Shown piece by piece: positions 25,615 through 33,657 of a DNA stretch of 64,000 bases. The stretch spans positions 992,001 to 1,056,000 of the forward strand of contig NZ_CP066126.1 of assembly GCF_020544465.1 (NCBI RefSeq). The letters are read 5' to 3'. A program made the position numbers and the translations under genes. The stretch comes from Chromobacterium rhizoryzae (GTDB lineage: Bacteria; Pseudomonadota; Gammaproteobacteria; Burkholderiales; Chromobacteriaceae). The notes below the pieces were generated by a model. The model saw nothing but the letters and a program-made list of their open reading frames with translations. It did not search any database and was not told the origin of the DNA. Position 1 is the first letter of the stretch. Each line of letters starts with the position of its first letter.

Positions 25615-27581
25615 GGCCGATCTCCTTTACCTAGAGGATGGGAGCTGGTTTTGAACTGCCGTGGAGTAACGGTAGGCAGGGCAGCCTTGATTTCTCCGGA
25701 CACGGCAGGCGAAGCAACTGGACGCGGTGACGGGACTGTCAGGGAATTGGCGCCAGACAAACGAGCAGCTTGTTTGCGTTTTTTGAGCTTTTTGCTGGCC
25801 AGTTGCTCGCCGATCACCTGGCGTATCCGTTCTTTGGCTTGGGCAAGGTTGAGCGGGTCGGTTTCGGATAAGCCGGCCTCGCGCAACTCCCGGCAAATGA
25901 GCTGGTGGACTTCCAGCCGTAGGCCCGAAGCGTAGTCGAATTCGATGGCCGGTACCTTGATGGTCTCTCCAGTCCCCGGGTGAACGACGTAAATGTGGCC
26001 AAGGTCGGCGCGGTTGTACCGAACCCGCACTGTCACCTTCTCACCGTACTGGTGGCGGATCGGATAGACGTCTCGGTTGTTGTAGCGCAGGTTGAACAGC
26101 TCGACGCCATAGTGCCAGAGCATCCGGTCTTCATCCTCCGTCAACGCTACATCAAGCACTTGAAGGTCAGGCAGGGCCGGAGGATTGTCATGGGTGCCAT
26201 CCTGCCAAACGGCAAGCGGGGGGCGCTTCAGGCTGCGGTGAAACCGAGTCGAGTACACATCGATGATCCAGATGTGCAAGGCGTGCATCAGTTCGTCAAA
26301 GGTTGCCACCGCGGTCTTCAGCGGGTCGTAGCCATGGCGTTCCATCCAATTGGCCAGGCTGGTTCCCTTTTGGGCATGCAGAAAATTGCGGGAAATCGAG
26401 CCAAAAGCGCGCTCCACCACGCCTTTGAAATAAGGTTTCCGCTTTGGACAGAACTGAAGAATGATTCCGAGATCGAAGCATGCCTGCTCTAGTGCGCGGC
26501 TATGAAATTCGAGGCCGTTGTCGCAGACCAAGGTCTGCATGAGCCCATGGCAAGGCCAGACACCCTCAACACGCGGGTAGTGGTCTCTAACGTAGGTTTT
26601 GGGCAGAATCGCGTTACGCAGGCAACCAAACACTGCTTCAGTGCTTGGCCCCCCAAAACTGACGTAGATGCCGAGAATCATTCTGCTCTTGCGGTCGATG
26701 ATGACCGTGAGCCAGGGGCGGCCGAGTGGCATGCCTGTCCGCTCATCGACGACGAACAGGTCAACCGGCGTGTGATCAACCTCAGCTACTTCCAGAATGA
26801 ATTTTGCCTTTGGGCCTGCCAAGCTGGTGCGGAAGCGGATAGATGCCTCTTGTTTGCCATACCTGGCGACCGCCCGTTCATAGGCCGGATAGGCTAGAAC
26901 AGCGCGCCGTACCGTGTGGTAGCTTGGCAACTTTAGCTCCCCGCTGCTGGTGCGGAGCTGATTCAACTCATGAATTCGGACCCGCAAGGCATCATGGAGG
27001 TCCGAGATGCTGCATCCAGGAGGTTCCAGATAGCGAGTTTCGATCAATTCGATCAGCGCCTCTTGGACCTCGGTTGGGAATCGACAGCCAAACCATCCGT
27101 GTGAATGTGCCTTCTCCAGCAAAGCAAGAGGATGGTTATCGTGCTGCATCTTCCTCTTGGACCAACGATAGACCGATGCCACACCCGGTACCTTGGAGTC
27201 GTTGAACTGCTTGGCGATTTTCTCGAGAAGGGGTTGCAACTTGGCAGGGGTGAAGACGATCTTCCCCATCATGGTCGACAGTGCATCCAGGTATTTCTGT
27301 CGGCGTATGGCCGCATCGACCAGCTTTTGCGGGTAACTGCACAGTGCGGCAAGAGATGAGGAATTCCGCAAGCCCTCGGAAGGAAAGTTGATGCCCGGTT
27401 TGGGCGTGATGCGTCCGGTCGCCCATAGTTCCAGCAGCTGCTCCTTCGTGTACTGGTAAACCACCAATGAGACGACATCCTCCAGTGTAACGAGGTTGCC
27501 ATTGATCACTCGGGTCACACTGACCTCGCGCCCGTCCAATAGGAAGGCGCTTCCTTTGTTAAAGCGAATCGACGAAGACAT
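25611..27581 (-). CDS. tnsB: TnsB-type DDE transposase
   Basis: 656 residues. An N-terminal DNA-binding region (helix-turn-helix segments to about 230) leads into an rve/RNase H catalytic core with Asp269 (AEVDHTPVDL), Asp354 (LVCDNGLEFH) and Glu390 (FKGVVERAFG), a D-35-E spacing. The Mu-type C-terminal beta-barrel follows, and the basic tail probably binds TnsC. The reaction is 3'-end cleavage and strand transfer at the TGT...ACA ends. It overlaps tnsA by 23 bp and tnsC by 4 bp, so the genes are tightly coupled. Confidence 0.95.
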   Translation of the reverse strand: MSSSIRFNKGSAFLLDGREVSVTRVINGNLVTLEDVVSLVVYQYTKEQLLELWATGRITPKPGINFPSEGLRNSSSLAALCSYPQKLVDAAIRRQKYLDALSTMMGKIVFTPAKLQPLLEKIAKQFNDSKVPGVASVYRWSKRKMQHDNHPLALLEKAHSHGWFGCRFPTEVQEALIELIETRYLEPPGCSISDLHDALRVRIHELNQLRTSSGELKLPSYHTVRRAVLAYPAYERAVARYGKQEASIRFRTSLAGPKAKFILEVAEVDHTPVDLFVVDERTGMPLGRPWLTVIIDRKSRMILGIYVSFGGPSTEAVFGCLRNAILPKTYVRDHYPRVEGVWPCHGLMQTLVCDNGLEFHSRALEQACFDLGIILQFCPKRKPYFKGVVERAFGSISRNFLHAQKGTSLANWMERHGYDPLKTAVATFDELMHALHIWIIDVYSTRFHRSLKRPPLAVWQDGTHDNPPALPDLQVLDVALTEDEDRMLWHYGVELFNLRYNNRDVYPIRHQYGEKVTVRVRYNRADLGHIYVVHPGTGETIKVPAIEFDYASGLRLEVHQLICRELREAGLSETDPLNLAQAKERIRQVIGEQLASKKLKKRKQAARLSGANSLTVPSPRPVASPAVSGEIKAALPTVTPRQFKTSSHPLGKGDRP

Positions 27582-28269
27582 AGTCTGCCTCCTGTTTTGT
27601 CAGTGTGATCCGCGTGTCAGCGGTGATGGGCTGGTCGAGATCGCAGCTCACTTGTCCATGAGCCAATAGGCGCAGAATGGGAGCGGTGCTCCTTAGCCTC
27701 TGAGAGAGAAGCCTCATGGCAACCTGGGTACTGGTGCCAAAGCGATCGGACAGCTGCTGCTTTACCAGCATGTCCTCTGCCGAGAAGGGGGGGCGCAGGT
27801 AACGATGAAGTTGCTTGAGGTTGTTCAGGCGATGCGGAGCTCGAATGGTGTCACCTGAAAGCACGATGAACTGATGGCCTTGGCGCTGCATTGCGTCCCG
27901 GATGTACAGGAGCTTCTCGTAGATGTCCGGCTTGGCAAGAGAGCGGGCCGGCTTCACCTCGACGATCAGTATCGAACCGTCTTTCAGAATGAGGGCATAG
28001 TCTGGAGTGTAGTGCCGGACTTTGTTGCCCATGGCGTACTGAAGTTTGAACGGTTGTTCCCTGATATCGGCCACCTGCGGGGCAAAGTCACACAGGTACA
28101 GCGTGTCTCGTTCGAGCAGTTGTTCGAATCCGACCATCCGTCTCGCGGCGACAGATGGAAAGCGGCCTCGGATGATGGTTCCAGTCGGGCTGGTAATGTT
28201 GCGAGCGGGAACATGAACTTTTCCCTGCCCGCCTGACCAAGGGCCAGTGACATATGAATGGCGAGTCAT
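27559..28269 (-). CDS. tnsA: TnsA-type endonuclease
   Basis: 236 residues from the ATG at 28269, which has GGAG 5 bp upstream; the longer frame to 28422 adds residues unlike the family. The restriction-endonuclease-like core shows Glu49/Glu53 (VGFEQLLERD), Asp90 (HYTPDYAL) and Glu104-x-Lys106 (IVEVKPA), matching the catalytic pattern of Tn7 TnsA. TnsA cuts the 5' strands, so this element should move by cut-and-paste rather than by cointegrates. The C-terminal helical domain should contact TnsB and TnsC. It is the first gene of the operon and the one nearest lysS. Confidence 0.92.
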   Translation of the reverse strand: MTRHSYVTGPWSGGQGKVHVPARNITSPTGTIIRGRFPSVAARRMVGFEQLLERDTLYLCDFAPQVADIREQPFKLQYAMGNKVRHYTPDYALILKDGSILIVEVKPARSLAKPDIYEKLLYIRDAMQRQGHQFIVLSGDTIRAPHRLNNLKQLHRYLRPPFSAEDMLVKQQLSDRFGTSTQVAMRLLSQRLRSTAPILRLLAHGQVSCDLDQPITADTRITLTKQEADYVFVDSL

Positions 28270-28435
28270 GAGGTCTCCATGATCTCGCCAGCATCCAGGC
28301 GCACTTATGCCTCTCTTGCTGACGAGATCCAAAAATAATGACGAACGGAGACTTGACCTTAGGTAGGGGAAGAGACGATACTTTGGGTGTCGACGCCTTC
28401 GTATCGAATACTCTTCGGTCACTAAGGTTCAAGTG

Positions 28436-28462
28436 AAGGGCAAGCGCTAGCCGCTTGCCCTT
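28436..28462. promoter_or_regulatory. Perfect hairpin upstream of tnsA
   Basis: An 11-bp perfect stem (AAGGGCAAGCG at 28436-28446 with 28452-28462) and a 5-base loop, about 170 bp before the tnsA ATG. T-rich but imperfect tails follow on both strands (TTTCTTG on plus, TTCACTTG on minus). It may act as an attenuator or second barrier to read-through from lysS, or as a terminator. Confidence 0.5.
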
Positions 28463-28800
28463 TCTTGTTTCCAGTACTTCCTCTCTGCATTCTCTTCGAT
28501 AGCTTTCTCCTTGCTGATCTAGGTTAACAATCATCGCGACATCCATGCGATGAGATACCTTCTATTATAGTTCAATTTTTAAAAATTGGACTAGTATATT
28601 AATTCCGCGTTTTTACCAGTGAAAATCTAAGTGAAGCTAAATTGGGTCCTGCAAGATCCTTTTTATTGCTTGGTTTCTCGTACTTAACCCTGAATGTGCA
28701 TGTAGAAATTATTCGTTGAATTTGCATGATTTCATGCATATTTTCGCGGCGAAAATTTAAATACTGCATAATAGTATGCAAAGTTTTTTGTTTGACTGGC
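28463..28800. other. AT-rich right-end region without a gene
   Basis: No convincing gene; the short minus-strand frame at 28599-28781 has no ribosome binding site or family likeness. The stretch holds the tns promoter candidate and palindrome (28564-28588). Unlike the left end, I find no clear extra copies of the terminal-repeat core here. Confidence 0.5.
28564..28588 (-). promoter_or_regulatory. Candidate tns operon promoter with operator-like palindrome
   Basis: A consensus TATAAT on the minus strand (28564-28569) lies directly downstream of a perfect 16-bp palindrome, CAATTTTTAAAAATTG (28573-28588), which would fill the promoter spacer. No good -35 hexamer is seen. A repressor or TnsB-type autoregulator could bind here; this is inference. 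Confidence 0.4.
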
Positions 28801-28835
28801 TAAAAAGAAAAAGCCCCGACGCTCTGTCGGGGCTT
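28801..28835 (-). terminator. Transposon-borne terminator for incoming lysS transcripts
   Basis: A perfect 10-bp stem (AAGCCCCGAC at 28811-28820 with 28826-28835) followed on the minus strand by TTTCTTTTTA. It lies inside the right end, about 97 bp past the lysS stop, and faces lysS transcription. It replaces the native terminator displaced to 5741-5775 and shields the tns operon from read-through. Confidence 0.88.
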
Positions 28836-28881
28836 CTGGGTTAAATCGACTGTTTGAATCTTCGCTTAGATGCTCAAAGTA

Positions 28882-28904
28882 TTCACCAACTCCGCAAACC
28901 TACA
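28882..28904 (-). repeat. Right terminal inverted repeat
   Basis: Ends GCAAACCTACA; its complement matches 5778-5800 at 21 of 23 bases. The ACA terminus is directly followed by GCTGG. It includes the core TTCACCAACTCCGCAAA, the inverted counterpart of the left-end TnsB-like sites. Confidence 0.94.
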
Positions 28905-28909
28905 GCTGG
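28905..28909. repeat. Target-site duplication, right copy (GCTGG)
   Basis: Identical to 5773-5777. It lies 23 bp from the lysS stop codon (28910-28932 between), so the insertion point relative to the stop is close to that of Tn7 at glmS. Confidence 0.93.
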
Positions 28910-28932
28910 GTCGCGCCGTAGGCTTGAAGCGC

Positions 28933-30438
28933 TTATTCCGGACGCATCTGCGGGAACAGAATGACGTCGCGGATGGACGGCGCGTCGGTCAGCAGCATCA
29001 CCAGGCGGTCGATGCCGATGCCGCAGCCGCCGGTCGGCGGCAGGCCGTATTCCATCGCGCGGATGTAGTCGGCGTCGTAGTGCATCGCCTCGTCGTCGCC
29101 GGCGTCCTTCTGCGCCACCTGGGACAGGAAGCGCGCAGCCTGGTCTTCCGGATCGTTCAACTCGGAGTAGCCGTTGGCGTGCTCGCGGCCGACGATGAAC
29201 AGCTCGAAGCGTTCGGTCAGGCCCGGCTTGCTGTCGGAACCGCGCGCCAGCGGGGACACTTCCACCGGGTAGTCGATGATGAAGGTCGGGTTCCACAGCA
29301 GGCTTTCGGCGCACTCTTCAAACAGCGCCAGCTGCAGGCTGCCCAGGCCCGGCGCCGGCGGCAGCTTGCCGCCCAGGCGCTTGATCTCGCTGGCCACCCA
29401 GGCCGCGTCGTCCAGTTGGGCATCTGTGTATTGCGGGTTGTAGTGCTTGATCGCGCCGACGATGGTGAAGCGGTCGAACGGTTTGCCCAGATCCACTTCC
29501 TTGCCCTGGTAGCTGACGGTGGTGGAGCCGCAGGATACCAGCGCGCATTCGCGGATGATGGCTTCGGTCATCTCCATCATGCGCTGGTAGTCGCTGTAAG
29601 CCTCGTAGAACTCGATCATGGTGAACTCGGGGTTGTGGCGCGTGCTCATCCCCTCGTTGCGGAAGTTGCGGTTGATCTCGAACACGCGCTCCAGACCGCC
29701 CACCACCAAGCGCTTCAGATACAGCTCAGGCGCGATGCGCAGGTACAAGGGCATGTCCAGCGCATTGTGGTGGGTGACGAAAGGCTTGGCCGCGGCGCCG
29801 CCCGGGATCGGGTGCATCATCGGGGTTTCCACTTCCAGATAGCCTTCGCCTACCATCACGTCGCGCACCTTCTGGATGATCTTGGAGCGCTTGATGAAGG
29901 TCTGGCGGCTGTCCTCGTTCATGATCAGATCGGCGTAGCGCTGACGGTACTTGGTTTCCTGATCGGTGATGCCGTGGAATTTCTCCGGCAGCGGACGGAT
30001 GTTCTTGGACAGCAGGCGCACTTCGCTGGCCTGCACCGTCAGTTCGCCGGTCTTGGTCTTGAACAGCACGCCCTTGACGGCGACGATGTCGCCCAGATCC
30101 CAGTGCTTGAACTCGGCGTGCAGCTCTTCGCCCACGCCGTCATTGGAGATATAGGCCTGGATGCGGCCGCTGCCGTCTTGCAGCGTGGCGAAGCTGGCCT
30201 TGCCCATCACACGTTTCAACATCATGCGGCCGGCGACGGCAACCTCGATCTTTTCGGCTTCCAGCGCTTCCTTTTCCTTGCCGGCGTGAGCGTCCTGCAG
30301 GACTTGCGCGAAGTGGCTGCGCTTGAAGTCGTTGGGGAAGGCGATGCGCTGTTCGCGGATGCTCTTCAGCTTTTGGCGGCGCTCCGCCATGATCTGGTTT
30401 TCGTCCTGGCTGGGCGATGCTTGCTCGTGTTCAGACAT
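28933..30438 (-). CDS. lysS: Lysyl-tRNA synthetase, class II
   Basis: 501 residues. An N-terminal OB-fold for anticodon binding (GRIQAYISND) is followed by the class II catalytic core: motif 2 FRNEGMSTRHNPEFTM and motif 3 GCGIGIDRLVMLLTD. The protein ends RDVILFPQMRPE, one of the most conserved stretches in the family, so the last 40 bp of the gene are a reliable DNA landmark. The ATG at 30438 has GGAG 5 bp upstream. It sits after prfB, as in many proteobacteria. Its 3' flank is the attachment site of the Tn7-like element; the coding sequence is intact. Confidence 0.97.
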   Translation of the reverse strand: MSEHEQASPSQDENQIMAERRQKLKSIREQRIAFPNDFKRSHFAQVLQDAHAGKEKEALEAEKIEVAVAGRMMLKRVMGKASFATLQDGSGRIQAYISNDGVGEELHAEFKHWDLGDIVAVKGVLFKTKTGELTVQASEVRLLSKNIRPLPEKFHGITDQETKYRQRYADLIMNEDSRQTFIKRSKIIQKVRDVMVGEGYLEVETPMMHPIPGGAAAKPFVTHHNALDMPLYLRIAPELYLKRLVVGGLERVFEINRNFRNEGMSTRHNPEFTMIEFYEAYSDYQRMMEMTEAIIRECALVSCGSTTVSYQGKEVDLGKPFDRFTIVGAIKHYNPQYTDAQLDDAAWVASEIKRLGGKLPPAPGLGSLQLALFEECAESLLWNPTFIIDYPVEVSPLARGSDSKPGLTERFELFIVGREHANGYSELNDPEDQAARFLSQVAQKDAGDDEAMHYDADYIRAMEYGLPPTGGCGIGIDRLVMLLTDAPSIRDVILFPQMRPE

Positions 30439-30469
30439 GTTCACTCCGTAATTCAATGCAATGGCTGTT

Positions 30470-30491
30470 GGCCGCCGCAGGGGCGGCGGCC
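30470..30491 (-). promoter_or_regulatory. Intercistronic hairpin between prfB and lysS
   Basis: A perfect 9-bp GC stem (GGCCGCCGC at 30470-30478 with 30483-30491) with no T-tract, in the 72-bp gap between the prfB stop and the lysS start. It is more likely to stabilise or attenuate than to terminate. Confidence 0.45.
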
Positions 30492-30510
30492 GGGTTAAGC
30501 GGGTTTAGGT

Positions 30511-31618
30511 TCAGACGCCCTGTTTCAGGCTGGCCTCGATGAAGCCGTCCAGGTCGCCGTCCATCACGCCCTTGATATTGCCCACTTCGTAGCTGGTGCG
30601 CAGATCCTTGATGCGGGACTGGTCGAAGACATAGGAGCGGATCTGGTGGCCCCAGCCCACATCGGTCTTGGTGTCTTCCAGCGCCTGCTTGGCCTCGTTG
30701 CGCTTTTTCAGTTCCAGTTCGTACAGCTTGGCGCGCAGCATCTGCATCGCTTCGTCGCGGTTGCGGTGCTGGGAGCGGTCGTTCTGGCACTGCACCACGA
30801 TCCCGGTGGGATTGTGGGTGATGCGCACGGCGGAGTCGGTCTTGTTGATGTGCTGACCGCCGGCGCCGGAGGCGCGGTAGGTGTCGACGCGCAGATCGGC
30901 CGGATTGATGTCGATCACGAAGCTGTCGTCCACTTCCGGATAGACGAAGACCGAGGAGAAGGAGGTGTGGCGGCGCGCGTTGGAGTCGAACGGCGACACG
31001 CGCACCAGGCGGTGCACGCCCACTTCAGAGCGCAGCAGGCCGTAGGCGTATTCGCCACTGATCTTCAGCGTGGCGCTGGTGATGCCGGCCACTTCGCCTT
31101 CGGATTCTTCCAGCACTTCCACGCTGAAGCCCTTGCGTTCGGCGTAGCGGATATACATGCGCAGCAGCATGCCGGCCCAGTCCTGGGCCTCGGTGCCGCC
31201 GGCGCCGGCCTGGATGTCCAGGAAGCAGTTGTTCGGGTCCATCGGATCGTGGAACATCCGGCGGAATTCCAGCTGCGCGAGCTTGGCTTCGGCGGTGTCC
31301 AGATCGGCCTGCACGGCCAGGATGGTGTCGTCGTCGTTTTCGGCGCGGCCCATCTCGAACAATTCGGCGCTGTCGCCGACCATGGCGCTGATCTCGTCGA
31401 TCACCAGCACCACGTCTTCCAGCTGTTTGCGCTCGCGGCCCAGTTCCTGGGCGCGCTTGGGATCATTCCAGATGTCCGGGTCTTCGGTCAGGCGGGAAAC
31501 TTCTTCCAGACGGTCTTTTTTACCGTCGTAGTCAAAGATACCCCCGGATGTCGGTGCCACGGGTGGCCAGGTCGTCTATCTTGGCCGCGATTTGGTTCAG
31601 TACTTCGACTTCAATCAT
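30511..31618 (-). CDS. prfB: Peptide chain release factor 2, with programmed +1 frameshift
   Basis: Translation starts at ATG 31618 (GGAG upstream) with MIEVEVLNQIAAKIDDLATR, reads 28 codons to an in-frame TGA at 31532-31534, and must shift +1 to continue as YDGKKDRLEEVSRL. The site is the classic one: a Shine-Dalgarno-like GGGGG, then TAT CTT TGA C. RF2 reads UGA, so the shift autoregulates RF2 level. The body carries the SPF tripeptide (SPFDSNARRHTSF) that reads UGA/UAA and the GGQ motif (GAGGQHINKTDSA) for peptide release. The total of about 367 residues is usual. Confidence 0.97.
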
Positions 31619-31684
31619 GCTCAACTCCAAATGGCAGTCTGTTAAATATAGGCAGTCGGGAAATCGGGTCTTGATCAAAGACAA

Positions 31685-31710
31685 AAAAGCGCACCGTAAG
31701 GTGCGCTTTT
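31685..31710 (-). terminator. Terminator of mdh
   Basis: A perfect 11-bp stem (AAAAGCGCACC with GGTGCGCTTTT) and GTAA loop, with a T-tract on the minus strand, 21 bp past the mdh stop. It is symmetrical enough to act in both directions and isolates mdh from prfB-lysS. Confidence 0.88.
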
Positions 31711-31731
31711 GCTGAAAAGACTTGGGATTGA

Positions 31732-32712
31732 TCAGCCAAACAGGTGAGCGATGGCGGCGCGCTCTTCTTCCAGTTCGGCCAGGGTGAAGTTCATCCGCTC
31801 GCGGCTGAACTCGTCGATTTCCAGACCTTGCACAATCTTGTATTCGCCATTTTCGCATACAACCGGGAAGCCGTACATCACGCCTTCCGGGATGCCGTAG
31901 GAGCCGTCGGACGGAATGCCCATGGTCACCCATTTGCCCTGGCTGCCCAGCACCCAGTCGTGGACGTGGTCGATGGCGGCGTTGGCGGCGGAGGCGGCGG
32001 AAGACAGGCCGCGCGCTTCGATGATGGCGGCGCCGCGCTTGCCCACGGTGGGCAGGAATACGTCGCGGTTCCAGGCTTCGTCGTTGATCATGGCCTTGAC
32101 CGGCTGGCCGGCGATGCTGGCGAAGCGGTAGTCGGCGTACATGGTCGGCGAGTGGTTGCCCCATACCGCCAGCTTCTCGATGGCTGCCACCGGCTTGCCG
32201 GTCTTGGCGGCGATCTGGGACAGCGCGCGGTTGTGGTCAAGACGCAACATGGCGGTGAAGTTTTTCGGATTCAGGTCCGGAGCGGACTTCATCGCGATCC
32301 AGGCGTTGGTGTTGGCCGGGTTGCCCACTACCAGCACTTTCACGTCGCGGGCGGCGTGGTCGTTCAGCGCCTTGCCTTGAACGGTGAAGATGGCGCCGTT
32401 GGCTTCCAGCAGATCCTTGCGCTCCATGCCCTTGCTGCGCGGGCGGGCGCCCACCAGCAGCGCGACCTTGACGTCCTTGAAGGCCACGTTCGGGTCGTCG
32501 GTGGCAACCATGCCGGCCAACAGCGGGAAGGCGCAGTCTTCCAGTTCCATCATCACGCCCTTGAGGGCGGTTTGGGCTTGCGGCAGGTCCAGCAGTTGTA
32601 AGATGACCGGTTGATCCTTGCCGAGCATTTCGCCGCTGGCAATGCGGAACAGCAGACTATAGCCGATTTGGCCGGCTGCGCCGGTGACGGCGACGCGAAC
32701 GGGAGCTTTCAT
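31732..32712 (-). CDS. mdh: Malate dehydrogenase, NAD-dependent
   Basis: 326 residues. N-terminal Rossmann motif VAVTGAAGQIGYSL, substrate-binding arginines in VGARPRSKGMERKDLL, catalytic pair around LRLDHNRAL and VWGNHSPTMYAD (active-site His). This is the cytosolic-type MDH of many betaproteobacteria, oxidising malate to oxaloacetate in the TCA cycle. The start at 32712 has AGGAG upstream; the long frame to 33282 is not part of the protein. It is divergent from the GntR gene and separated by 210 bp containing a palindrome. Confidence 0.97.
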   Translation of the reverse strand: MKAPVRVAVTGAAGQIGYSLLFRIASGEMLGKDQPVILQLLDLPQAQTALKGVMMELEDCAFPLLAGMVATDDPNVAFKDVKVALLVGARPRSKGMERKDLLEANGAIFTVQGKALNDHAARDVKVLVVGNPANTNAWIAMKSAPDLNPKNFTAMLRLDHNRALSQIAAKTGKPVAAIEKLAVWGNHSPTMYADYRFASIAGQPVKAMINDEAWNRDVFLPTVGKRGAAIIEARGLSSAASAANAAIDHVHDWVLGSQGKWVTMGIPSDGSYGIPEGVMYGFPVVCENGEYKIVQGLEIDEFSRERMNFTLAELEEERAAIAHLFG

Positions 32713-32860
32713 TGGCGGACTCTCCTTTGATGTATCCGATAATGACGATATGCAGATGTTGCTCTGCAGCATTGAATGCTTTTGTGCGGCTGAGTGTAAC
32801 ACGGAGTATAGCCAAAGTGGGGGTGTAATCCTCATCAGAAAAGCTGATGGGTCCAGTAAA

Positions 32861-32888
32861 GTCTTGTATCTTATATAAGACTTGTATT
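32861..32888. promoter_or_regulatory. Candidate GntR operator between mdh and gntR
   Basis: A perfect 12-bp palindrome TCTTATATAAGA (32869-32880) flanked by a direct repeat GTCTTGTAT / GACTTGTAT (32861 and 32879). It lies 35-62 bp before the regulator's start codon and could control both divergent genes. Prediction from symmetry and position only. Confidence 0.5.
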
Positions 32889-32922
32889 TACGCTTGATTT
32901 GTTTGGTGATACAACAGAGAAC

Positions 32923-33657
32923 ATGACAGATCGACCGCTGCGTAGACAGCCGCTGTACAGCCAGATCAAGCAGCAATTGCTGCGCCGGATCGGCGATGGC
33001 GAATGGCAGGAGAACGATGCCTTGCCCAGCGAATGGGACTTGGCGGACGAGCTGGGCGCAAGCCAGGGCACGGTGCGCAAGGCCTTGGGCGAACTGGTGG
33101 CCGACGGCCTGCTGTATCGCGCGCAGGGCAGGGGCACTTTCGTGGCGCCGGCGCCCAGCGAGTGGGGCGAAGGCCTGCTGCTGACGCCGGGCCTGTTCAA
33201 CGAGCAGCCGGACGATCTGGCGCGGGAGTTCCTCGGCATTTCGCGGGGTAACGCCAGCGACGACATGGCCGCGGCATTGCAATTGCGGCGCGCTGCGCCT
33301 TTATTGAGAGTTCGGCAGCTGTGGCGTTGGCACGGCATCCCGGTCGCGGTGGACGAGGCCTTCTTGCCGGCCGACGAGTTCGAGGGGCTGGACGCGCGAT
33401 GGCTGCGCGGCTCGTCCGGGGTGTACCAGGCGCTGCAGCAGCGTTTCGGCATCCGTTTGAAAGTATTGTGCGAGCAGTTTCGCGCGTTGATGTTGCCGCG
33501 CGAGGAAAGCGCGCTGCTCGGCGTCACCGGCATGGTGGCCGAGGCGCCGGCCTTGAGTCTGATCCGGATTTCCGGCTCGATGGAGGGCGTGCCGCTGGAG
33601 TGGCGGCAGCGTTACTGTCTGACGCACAACTGGGCTTACACCGCCCGCCGGGCTTGA
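32923..33657 (+). CDS. GntR/HutC-family transcriptional regulator
   Basis: 244 residues from the ATG at 32923; a TTG at 32899 is also possible. N-terminal GntR winged helix (LYSQIKQQLLRRI, LPSEWDLADELGASQGTVRKAL, GRGTFVA) and C-terminal UTRA ligand-binding domain (RQLWRWHGIPVAVDEAFLP). It sits between mdh (divergent) and the sdh operon (same strand, 235 bp downstream), so it is a good candidate regulator of TCA-cycle genes responding to an organic acid. The ligand is unknown. Confidence 0.92.
   Translation: MTDRPLRRQPLYSQIKQQLLRRIGDGEWQENDALPSEWDLADELGASQGTVRKALGELVADGLLYRAQGRGTFVAPAPSEWGEGLLLTPGLFNEQPDDLAREFLGISRGNASDDMAAALQLRRAAPLLRVRQLWRWHGIPVAVDEAFLPADEFEGLDARWLRGSSGVYQALQQRFGIRLKVLCEQFRALMLPREESALLGVTGMVAEAPALSLIRISGSMEGVPLEWRQRYCLTHNWAYTARRA

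Larger units (their letters stand above)
5778..28904 (-). mobile_element. Tn7-like transposon inserted at the 3' end of lysS
   Basis: 23,127 bp, bounded by a 23-bp terminal inverted repeat (21/23 identical, TGTAGGTTTGC at the left and its complement GCAAACCTACA at the right) and a perfect 5-bp duplication GCTGG. The right end carries a tnsA-tnsB-tnsC-tniQ operon pointing inward, with tnsA nearest the end, as in Tn7. The end nearest tnsA lies 23 bp beyond the lysS stop codon, like Tn7 at glmS. GC content is lower than in the flanks. No tnsE, CRISPR array or cas gene was seen, so targeting probably uses the TniQ/TnsD-type protein only. The cargo is mainly putative anti-phage systems. Confidence 0.95.

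Noticed and set aside
28599..28781. 60-codon minus-strand open frame in the right end
   Set aside because: No ribosome binding site, biased composition, and it lies in non-coding end DNA.
28861..28878. Possible second TnsB site at the right end (TTCGCTTAGATGCTCAAA)
   Set aside because: Too degenerate and one base too long compared with the other copies to be claimed.
5778..28904. Possible CRISPR-associated transposon
   Set aside because: No cas gene, no spaced repeat array, and the large TnsD-type TniQ with insertion at a fixed gene end explains targeting.
28933..30498. Long plus-strand open frames antisense to lysS, and similar ones antisense to sucA, lpdA and sucCD
   Set aside because: In GC-rich DNA the strand opposite a real gene often stays open; the minus- or plus-strand proteins named above are unmistakable.
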